Assembly: GCF_000485595.1 (NCBI RefSeq) | Contig: NW_014577136.1 | Coordinates: 758,723-790,034 of the forward strand | Length of the DNA: 31,312 nt | From: Priapulus caudatus | Taxonomy: Eukaryota; Priapulida; Priapulimorpha; Priapulimorphida; Priapulidae | Reading direction: 5' to 3' | Shown: one piece after another, positions 1 to 7,744 of the stretch | How positions within the stretch are numbered: the stretch's first letter is position 1 | Layout: each line of letters starts with the position of its first letter | Made by a program: the position numbers and the translations under genes | Notes under the pieces: model-generated | Databases searched by the model: none | The model's input: only the letters and a program-made list of their open reading frames with translations | Told to the model about the DNA's origin: nothing

Positions 1-100
1 ACCTTATGCTTCTACTCCTACTCCCTACCCGTGTACCTTATGCTTCTACTTCTACCGTGGACCTTATGCTTCTACTCCTACCATGAACCTTATGCTGCTG
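1..100. repeat. Short minisatellite, ACCTTATGCTTCTACT-type unit
   Basis: Four diverged copies begin near positions 1, 35, 61 and 86. They share ACCTTATGCT followed by TCTACT or GCTG. They lie in the intron that precedes the first visible RGG-gene exon (the acceptor CAG ends at 280). The array may continue to the left of the window. Confidence 0.75.
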
Positions 101-280
101 GATGGACATTATTATGGACATTGGACCATCTCGATGAGGGAAGTTTTACATTCTCTGTCGGGGTGTTACGTATCTGATCCGGGAATGCATTCTGGCTAAA
201 GACACTGCAGAAGGGCGTGCACCCGCACTCGCACCCCGTGGGCACCGGGTAACGAGATTGCTCTCTTGTTTTTCTCGCAG

Positions 281-442
281 ACGGACGCCGAGCCAGGGAG
301 CTATGAGGATGAGATGGCGGTTGGTGGGAAGGAGCCGCAGCAGCAGCTGATGCAGGGCATCGAGAACGCACAGAAGGCCGGCGACGAGGAAGACGACGCT
401 GAAAGTACGTATACGCGCACGCGCACAAACCATACATGCATA

Positions 443-482
<40 letters not shown>

Positions 483-2023
483 TGTACGCACACACACATA
501 GACATGTGCGCGCGCAACACATAGACACTCCATCCCCCCACATGCACACATTGAGGTTCGACCTCGGCGTCGCACGCATGCATATTATAGTGAGCGTATA
601 AAAATAATGTGAGAAGGCGCATCTAGTAGACTTGCACACACACGCACGCACACATAGACACCCCATTCTCCCACACGCGCACATTATGCAGCGATTTGCC
701 GGAAAACCCAAATGTTTATCGTGGCATGTTGAGTACAGGCTGTAAGGGAGGAGGCGGAGGAGTTTTCGGCCAGCGAAGATTGTTTATCCGGGTGTTTTGT
801 TGGCGTTGGATCGATGGCATAGGGAAGTTTGCCAAGGAGGTTACAGGTGGAGAGAGTTTTTGCCGCCGAAGCGCAACAGGCGAGGCCGTACGAGGCGCGG
901 CGGTTTTTGCACGTCGCATCTCGTACATTTGCTTCTCGCGGCCTAACGAAACTGGAGCGCGTAACACCACAGTAGGAAAAAAACCGAAGAACGTTTCCGG
1001 CATGCTTGGCTGGCTCGTCGCGGCAGCGATCGCGATAGGTGGCGCCACCTGCACCACAGGACGGCCGAGCGTTTACGCGCGTTGTCGTTTCTCGTCTTCG
1101 CAGCTCCCGGAAGCTACCCGCACGATGGACAACGACCCGGCAGCGGCGGGCGCGGCGGAGGAGGCAACGGCTGGATCCACCGAGGGAGGGGCGGTCGGGC
1201 GGGGCCCCCGGGCGGCTTCTCCGCGAGAGGAGGAACGCGCGGAGGAGGAGGAGGTCAGGCGGACTACCGGGGCGCCCGTGGCGGCCGCGGAGGCTACGGA
1301 CGAGGAGGTGAGTGGAAAGAGGTTAAGAATCACTGATGTACATGTACATATTCATACAATTATACATTATGCTAGATACGTTTATACATGATATTTCCCA
1401 ACACTCGGTGGCTATCACAGAGATGCCAACCACTACGATTTATCCGTATTTTATACCAATTTCTATTCCTTTTGCACCACTACGACCAGTTTGTATCAAA
1501 CTATAAATTTCACTGTGATTGGACATTTTTGTTTGTTTGTCAATTATTGTCAATTTATTGTCATTTTTGACCATCAGAATGCAGGAAATTGCATCTCAGA
1601 ATCAAAAAAATTTCCGGGGGGCATGACGGACCCCCTAGCAAACTCGTGACCCTCGAACTACTAATTTGATGGCCAGAAACTACAGATTGCTTCAAATATG
1701 TGTTGGCATCTCTGCTATCACTCGCCTCTCACCTCTTCATCTCTATTTTTCGTTCAGGATACGGCGGCGACCGCAGCGATCGCGGCTACAGCAACTACAA
1801 CAACGCGAACGGCTACCAGTCTGGTGGCTATCGCGGCGGCGGACGAGGCGGCGGCGGCGGCGGGGGGGAGCAGCGAGGCGGTCCGCCGCGCGGGGCGCCG
1901 CGGGGAGTCGACCGGGGCAGCGCGGCGGCCCGTGGGACGCGCGGCAACGTGCGGGGCGCTCGCGGCGGATACACCGGAAGCTCGCGCTACGTCAACAACA
2001 GCCAGCAGGAGGCAGCAGCGTAG
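281..2023 (+). CDS. RGG-box RNA-binding protein, C-terminal part (caprin-like, tentative); 5' exons outside window
   Basis: Three coding exons are supported: 281-404, 1104-1307 and 1758-2023 (stop TAG at 2021-2023). Acceptors are CAG at 278-280, 1101-1103 and 1755-1757; donors are GTACGT at 405 and GTGAGT at 1308. Phases match (0, 1, 1) and the joined frame is open for 197 residues. The first exon is acidic and Gln-rich (EPQQQLMQG, DEEDDAE). The second and third are dense in RGG/RG and Gly-Tyr (GGYRGGGRGG, GARGGRGGYGRGGYGG), ending in YVNNSQQEAAA. Such RGG/RG tracts bind RNA and are arginine-methylated in mRNP and stress-granule proteins; the protein is probably cytoplasmic and acts in mRNA regulation. 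The PRGAPRG stretch and Gln/Asn-rich end recall the C terminus of caprin-1, but no folded domain is visible, so FMRP-like, LSM14-like or other RGG proteins remain possible. The gene is confident; the family name is not. It converges with glycogen synthase. Confidence 0.68.
430..500. repeat. (ACGC)n/(AC)n microsatellite in RGG-gene intron
   Basis: An ACGC tetranucleotide run (about 440-482) passes into CA repeats just after the donor at 405. A second weaker run is at 631-658. Open frames across this region are made of Cys/Val/Ala or Thr/His repeats and are microsatellite translations, not genes. Confidence 0.8.
1419..1713. mobile_element. hAT-like MITE, family A, copy 1 (in RGG-gene intron)
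   Basis: Termini are AGAGATGCCAAC and its complement GTTGGCATCTCT. The element is flanked by a perfect 8-bp direct repeat GCTATCAC (1411-1418 and 1714-1721). It is 295 bp with no coding capacity. It matches the element at 23038-23344 in reverse orientation over most of its length (for example ACTACGATTTATCCGTATTT). The 8-bp target duplication and short terminal inverted repeats are hallmarks of the hAT superfamily. If the tips are instead read as CAGAG/CTCTG, the duplication is 6 bp (CTATCA). Confidence 0.85.
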
Positions 2024-2890
2024 CGCCGGCGGAAGCTGAGAGTATTTATGACCGGCTGGAGGAAGCGATGGCCTGCAAGGACGCATGGTGCGGCAACGCG
2101 CGAGAGGCTCAATAACTTTTGTGATACCAGATACACCGTGGTTCCCGTGCAGGCTGTAGTTTCATCGAGCTGGCGAAACACCCGAGAGGCAAGATGGTGG
2201 ATCGACGATTTCGACTTTTGCGGGAAAACAAACCGAGCGGGCAACACGACGTGTTGCCGCGACGCTGGTTGTGGGCTTTTGCAGGGTTGAAGGCAGTTTT
2301 CAGATGGCAACAACGCGAAGAAAATATAAGCATTAAAAAAATACAAAAAAAAACACGTTTAAAAAAGGTAGCGCAGTGAGTAGAGCCAAAGTTTTGGCAG
2401 CGGAAACGAACCGCTGCCTCCACACTACGGCATATCCCTCATGGATCATTGTCACGCAACGTGTATTATAAGCAGAAATAACGTTTATTATTTGAAATCT
2501 GGAATTGTGATCGGATTTAGTTTGCAAACTTTACACTAGTGACTTAATTACACGAGAACTTTCCATTTCATTTTTGTGTTTACGTGTGTGTGTGTGCGTG
2601 CGTGCATGCGCGCCCCTAGCAACGCCCGTGTCCGTGGGGACGGGGGCGACGCCCCGTGTCCGTGCGGACGAATATGATTTTTTTACGTCATCGCCTTTGA
2701 AACGTTTCTTTATTTGAGGCGCTTCTGACGAAACGTGAAAGTGAAACATTCTGTTTGCGCGCGCGCGCGATGCCGTGGTGTGCGCGCACAAACACTCGAA
2801 CATCTCGCTATAGCGACTGATGATCGGGTCTTATCAATAATGAATAACTGGTGCTCCATTACGATACCGAATGTTTGATGTTGAGCCGAG

Positions 2891-2919
2891 AGCAGCAACA
2901 GCAGCAGCAGCAGTAGCAA

Positions 2920-2963
<44 letters not shown>

Positions 2964-3003
2964 GCGGCAGCAACATCAGCAGCAGCAGCAGCAGCAGCAG
3001 CAC
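2891..3003. repeat. CAG-rich trinucleotide array
   Basis: Interrupted CAG/CAA run, with its longest uninterrupted stretch about 2922-2962 and GGC and CAT interruptions. It lies in the presumed 3' UTR of the RGG gene, read as CAG in the transcript. The Leu/Cys-rich frames on the opposite strand are artefacts of this repeat. Confidence 0.9.
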
Positions 3004-3332
3004 TGTATAGTTAGCACACGTCCGTGGTCGAGCGCGCGTGCTCCCCTCCCCCTCCCCCCTCCTCCACACGGCGGGGGAGGAGGGGGTGACGGACGTTCCT
3101 CTGGGTCGCGGTGCGTCGTGGGGCTCGTCCCCTCCGCCCTCCCCTCCGTCCTATACACGCGGCGGGAGGCACGGGGGTGTCGGACGCTTTCTCTGGGTCG
3201 CCGGTGCGTCGTGGGGGCTCGCCTGTCTATTCGGTTATTCTGTTCGTGAACGGCTGATGTGGCGAACCTCCCACTCAGCGGTGTACTTTTACTGAGGCTT
3301 TTTTTCCGCTCTGTATTTTTCGCAGAGGTAAC

Positions 3333-3338
3333 AATAAA
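3333..3338 (+). terminator. Candidate polyadenylation signal AATAAA for the RGG-box gene
   Basis: This is a canonical AATAAA in the sense orientation about 1.3 kb past the stop codon. T-rich sequence (TTTTCGTTTGATTTATTTTT) follows within about 30-50 bp, as expected for a downstream element. No transcript evidence is available. Confidence 0.4.
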
Positions 3339-3853
3339 ACAGTCAAGTACATGGAATTGGATGCTCTATTTTCGTTTGATTTATTTTTATGGGTAGGGAA
3401 AGAGAGAAGAAATAATATAATAAAATATTCCTATAGCAAATTGTAAGTAACACTAATATAATTGTAGTGGCGAACATTGCCCCTATACATTAGCATAGGC
3501 CGATTTCATAGAGTTTGATGACAGTCTCTCAACTTCAGAAGTTACGAGGCAATCTAACATGTGCTATACACACTACAGACAGTTTCATGTTGAACACACA
3601 TGGGTTCATTTAATGGGAGGCGGTTTGAAGTGATTGCTGTTAATTATAACGCATTGATACACCGTACAGGGCCAAGTTAAATTAAAGTCCTTGTAGTTCC
3701 TCGATGCTTCTGTTTTGTATGTTTTATCGACCCTGTCTATGCAGGTGGACTTTTCATAATCAAAGTTAAAGCATTATAAGATGTATATATAGTTACCTAT
3801 ATATCTATATAAGAGGAGAGAGAGAGAGAGAGAGAGAGATACATACATACATA

Positions 3854-4193
3854 CAGGGTTCCCCACAGCCCTTGAAAGTCCTTGAATTTTGTCCTTTATG
3901 GTGGCCCTTAATGGTTTCTTCCATGGGTTGGAGGCTGAAGAAGATCTTTAATTTCATCAGCTCAGCAAGTACTATTAAAAAGAAGTTTATAGAGAAAGGA
4001 TTGCTCTCATTGAATTAGGGTGTAAAACAATTATTTTTTACTTTATATATAAATCTAAAAGACATGAACCTATTATATATTATATATGACTCTAAAATGC
4101 TATAACTGCTTGTCACAGATTGTCATTGAAAAAAACATGTCCTTAAAATGTCCTTGAAGTCTGGAAAAATAATTCACACTTGTGGGAACCATA
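3854..4193. mobile_element. MITE, family B (CAGGGTTC-type), copy 1
   Basis: The left end is CAGGGTTCCCCACAG. The right end, GTGGGAACCATA, is a diverged complement that has lost the CTG tip. Inside, both arms carry CCTTGAA motifs (AAAGTCCTTGAATTTTGTCC at left; ATGTCCTTGAAGTCTGG at right). It inserts beside a GA/ACAT microsatellite (about 3808-3853), so a target duplication cannot be recognised with certainty. It is non-coding. The CAGGG start is typical of hAT-like elements. Confidence 0.6.
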
Positions 4194-4384
4194 TACTGAG
4201 TACCTAGCAGTAATAATGTACCATATAGAATCAACCATCACGAAAAACCCAGAAAAAAACTACCTTTTCGTTCAATATCTGGTATTCTATCTATTTATAT
4301 CTATTTATATCTGATATGTCTATCTATTTATATGGTACTTTAATCTATATCCTATCAGAATATATTCTCTCGGAAATAAGTGAT

Positions 4385-4727
4385 CCCCCTCTCCCAAATG
4401 GTATCGCCCACGGCATCAGTTGCACTGTGAAAAGTTAGCTAGGCAAATGGCTGGTTTTCGGCCTCAACATTTTCACCCCCCCACAGCACAAAATATGATT
4501 TTACGGCTATAATACGCATTTTTACAGTCACAAAAACACATATACACACACTAACGGACGCGCACACGTCGGTATGGTCGAACGCACGCGTGCGCGTGTA
4601 TTATAGGTGTAAATTAACATTTTGTGCCTCCAGTTGTGAAAAAGTTTCGGCTGAAATACGGCCATTTACCTGCAAATGTTTTTCAACGCTTGACTGGTCG
4701 TGGGCGATACCATCCGCGAGAGGGGAG
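4385..4727. mobile_element. Foldback-type element with long inverted arms
   Basis: The left arm starts CCCCTCTCCCAAATGGTATC and the right arm ends with the complement of CTCGCGGATGGTATCGCC. The arms stay alignable through AAATGGC, CAACATTTTCAC/GTGAAAAAGTT, CACAAAAT and CTATAATAC, so nearly the whole 343 bp folds on itself around a CA/CG-rich centre (about 4535-4600). It has no coding capacity and sits in intergenic DNA. Ends are good to a few bases; no clear target duplication was found. Confidence 0.6.
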
Positions 4728-6034
4728 TAAGGAATAATGCCCACTTTATAATTATTTTCTATTATTATTCACACTAGATGGCGATAGAATGTCAAGATGC
4801 AACATACTATGCATTGTCTTCCTATTAATTTCCACCATTGGAATGGAAGTTGGCAATGACAAAAATCTATATATCAACCTCTCTCAAGCGGTGAGACAGA
4901 GAGTGATTACTTTTATTCACTGTTAATGTTACTGCTTGACACAGGAGATGAAAGGTCAGCATAAAGAACTGGCAACTGTTAATCATTGTTATTATTATCT
5001 TTATGGAATGTAATTCAACTACAAATACATGTACTGAAGACAGTCTTTTTCATGAAGAAAAAATCTGATAAATGCAATAGTGTTGAGCAGTTCAAATAAT
5101 AAAATTTCTCAGTGATACAGTACATTGTGTGATACAATTGTGTGAAAAGATAATTCTGTGAAGGATGTAGATGGGGAACCATGTAGATAGACAGATCAAC
5201 AAATCAGAACAATAACTCGCACACATCACAAACATTTGGTCAACTTCCTTTAAAGTTTATTACGCTCTAGTTAACAGCTAATATTACACACACCGCATTC
5301 CGTGCTATCTAGTATTTTCCAACAACATTGTGAACACATGATTGCTCCCTATATACGCGCATGAAGTCCTGAAACAACTATAAAGCTACATTTTTGATAA
5401 CTTTTCACTGTTGGACAAACAATTACTATATTTTTTATTGATTTCTACGAACTATAACATCGAGTCAAGTCACGTGATTATTTCATCCAGCCCGAAGACA
5501 GGACTCGCGGGGTCTGCCCATCATCCAAACATAGAGACGACATCCAAACATAGAGACGACATCCGGAGGAGTGAAAACCATCCAGACTGGGAAGCCCCTA
5601 TCGTATCTTAATCGATAATTGATGGCAAATTTTAAACAAGGTCTACACGAAAAATGATCAGCAGTGCATAAAACATCCAGTTACGTATAATTAATTAGAC
5701 AACCTAATTGACTTCTGTATTTGACGACCGGTTAAAGTGTCGAGGCCTCGTTACTTGATATTATTCAACTTTCGTGCGACCGTTTTACATAAACACCCGC
5801 CAACTTACACCAGGGAAGTTATTTTCCCTCCCTTTTGCTTTCGACAAAGTAAGTCGACAAGACTTGCACAACGGTTAAATAACAGACGAAACGGCACCCG
5901 CCTCCGTTGCACTCGCATGAGATTTAACGGATTGCTCGTAAAAACACACAACTCTCTCTCTCTCGTAAACGTTACACTACAAAACAAACTAAAACTGCCT
6001 ATTAGTTGCGGAAGGGCGTAAAAGAACACCAGCA
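4728..6034. other. Intergenic stretch without recognisable gene
   Basis: No convincing exon, RNA gene or domain is visible on either strand. Open frames here are short and unlike known families. Small features are a direct repeat CATCCAAACATAGAGACGA (two copies, about 5523-5561) and CT repeats near 5952-5964. The minus-strand AATAAA at 5256-5261 is the nearest canonical poly(A) signal I could find downstream of glycogen synthase, but it is about 2.5 kb from the stop. Confidence 0.5.
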
Positions 6035-6035
6035 C

Positions 6036-6080
<45 letters not shown>
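6035..6080. repeat. Uninterrupted (CAG)n microsatellite, about 14 units
   Basis: This is a pure CAG/GCA run in intergenic DNA 3' of glycogen synthase. In the orientation of the minus-strand gene it reads CTG. Frames encoding poly-Ala, poly-Leu or poly-Cys over it are repeat artefacts. Confidence 0.95.
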
Positions 6081-6508
6081 GGGCTGACACAGCGACGACA
6101 CAGTAGAAGGGTCTGTCGCTCAGATATAACCACACTGCAGACGATGCTCTCGCGCGCATGCGCACGCACACGCACAGCACATGCTAACACTTGTCGGCTA
6201 CATACACAAACGTTCTTTGAGAAACATTCACCGACATGAAGAGCAGCTAGCAGAAATCAAGCCACCGGATCAGTGGTCTTTAACCCTTTGACAGCAACCC
6301 GAGACACTGTACCCAAGCGTGTGACGACTGTCACAATGTGCACTAACTCTCTATTACAGTGAGATACTGGAAGGTGTGGGTGAGCAAGCAAATATAAACC
6401 TCCCGATCTTGGTCACTGTCAATATAACGGGGTCACGAACCAACGCTCGCGGTCAAGCAAATTAGCGCACGGGAATATATATAAAGATATATATAATATA
6501 TATATATG

Positions 6509-6620
6509 TATCAGAAGTAGATAATAGGGAAGGAGTGTGACTTCATTAAACATGGGAAATTCGTCATTTACTAGCCATGTTCTTTAAGTCACACTCCTTC
6601 CCTATTATCTACTTCTGATA
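6509..6620. repeat. Perfect 35-bp inverted repeat forming a long hairpin (MITE-like)
   Basis: The left arm 6509-6543 starts TATCAGAAGTAGATAATA. The right arm 6586-6620 is its exact reverse complement. The stem continues imperfectly inward (TTAAACATGG opposite CCATGTTCTTTAA), leaving a loop of about 19 nt. Both sides are AT dinucleotide repeats (about 6475-6508 and 6621-6657). This fits a small foldback or mariner-type MITE inserted in a TA array; a transcribed hairpin RNA is an alternative. Confidence 0.85.
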
Positions 6621-7464
6621 TGTATGTATATAAGATAGATATATATATATATATATAAGCCAGCGCAGCGCATGTATAACATTTCGCTAGCTTTGGCACG
6701 TCGCTGAAAGCAGCACGAGTGCGCACGCACGCACAGCGCGATCACACCGCTGCAAGACGAAACGTCGGCTCCGCCATGACACGTCGTTTATCGCCTAATA
6801 ACCTAGTAATACTGCGAATCACGTGAGCAGAGGGAGCCACTGTGCGCGTCGTGGCCTCGCCGCCCTCAAGCGATCATCCAGCAATATGACGCAAATTGAT
6901 TGCATATGAAGTAAACCCGACCGCGTCTGTCGCCGTGCAGTGACGAAACCACCGCGTTTACGGCGTTACACCGCAAACAGCCTGCAGTAACGATCTGCAC
7001 GAATCAACTTTCGCGTCGAAACTGTCAGAGAAAAAGCAGTTTTCCCCGACCCTCCCTCTGACCGTCCCCTCCCCTCCCTTCCCCCCTCCCTTCAGTTTAT
7101 CGCGTAGTCTCCGTGTGATCGCATTTCTATCGACTGTGTAGTGTAGAGAGAGTTTCTCTTGAGTTTCTCCTAATGAATTGAGCTGCACGAAAATACCAGT
7201 TGGGTTTTGCCACGGCGGCGACACATCATGATAAAACGCAGCGAAAACCGCTAGTGTTTGCGACCGACTGACCTAACTATATACACACGGATTGCTAGCC
7301 GGCTTGTAGAATATAACTTGTTCGAAGGATCTCGTGAGGGAAGGAGAGCCTCTCCTAACACTCTCCTGTTAACGACAACGCACGTAGCCTAGCCTCACCT
7401 CCAAGAAATCACCCCTACCCCTCCCCATCAGCGCCGCAGGCCAGGCAGCAGCACACCACCACAC

Positions 7465-7650
7465 CACAACCAGCAGCAGCAGGGCACCAGCAGCAGCCTG
7501 CACCACACGCACAGCAGCAGCAGCAGCAGCACCCACACCACCACCACCAACGCGCAGCAGCAGCAGCAAGCAGCAGTAGTTAACCACCACCACCACCAAC
7601 AGCCATTCAGCAGCAGCAGCAGCAGCAGGAGCAGCAGCAGCAGCAGCAGT
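7465..7650. repeat. Compound CAG/CAC trinucleotide arrays just 3' of glycogen synthase
   Basis: Several CAG and CAC blocks lie within 95-280 bp downstream of the glycogen synthase stop codon (stop at 7745-7747, gene on the minus strand). In the transcript they would read CUG and GUG. The position makes inclusion in the 3' UTR likely, although no poly(A) signal was found close by. Confidence 0.85.
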
Positions 7651-7744
7651 GCCCCATTAAACCTTCGTCCTACGCCTAAGCCTAAAATCCTACCCTCCCC
7701 TCGCTCCCTCCCGCTCGAGGAGTCTCGCTTCCCGCTCGCCCCCG

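Larger units (their letters stand above)
2024..3338 (+). other. Probable 3' UTR of the RGG-box gene
   Basis: No coding exon is seen between the TAG stop and the AATAAA at 3333-3338. The stretch holds a long CAG-rich array (2891-3003), a GC-rich hairpin-like segment near 2613-2671 (CCCGTGTCCGTG twice, with GGGGACGGGGG between), and two diverged copies of a G-rich block (about 3069-3130 and 3160-3224) sharing CTCTGGGTCG and GGTGCGTCGTGGGG. The UTR assignment is inferred from position only; splicing or an earlier poly(A) site is possible. Confidence 0.45.

Noticed and set aside
90-711. Overlapping long open frames on both strands rich in Cys/Val/Ala or Thr/His
   Set aside because: They translate the ACGC/CA microsatellite and an RGG-gene intron; the true exon 281-404 is fixed by splice sites and phase.
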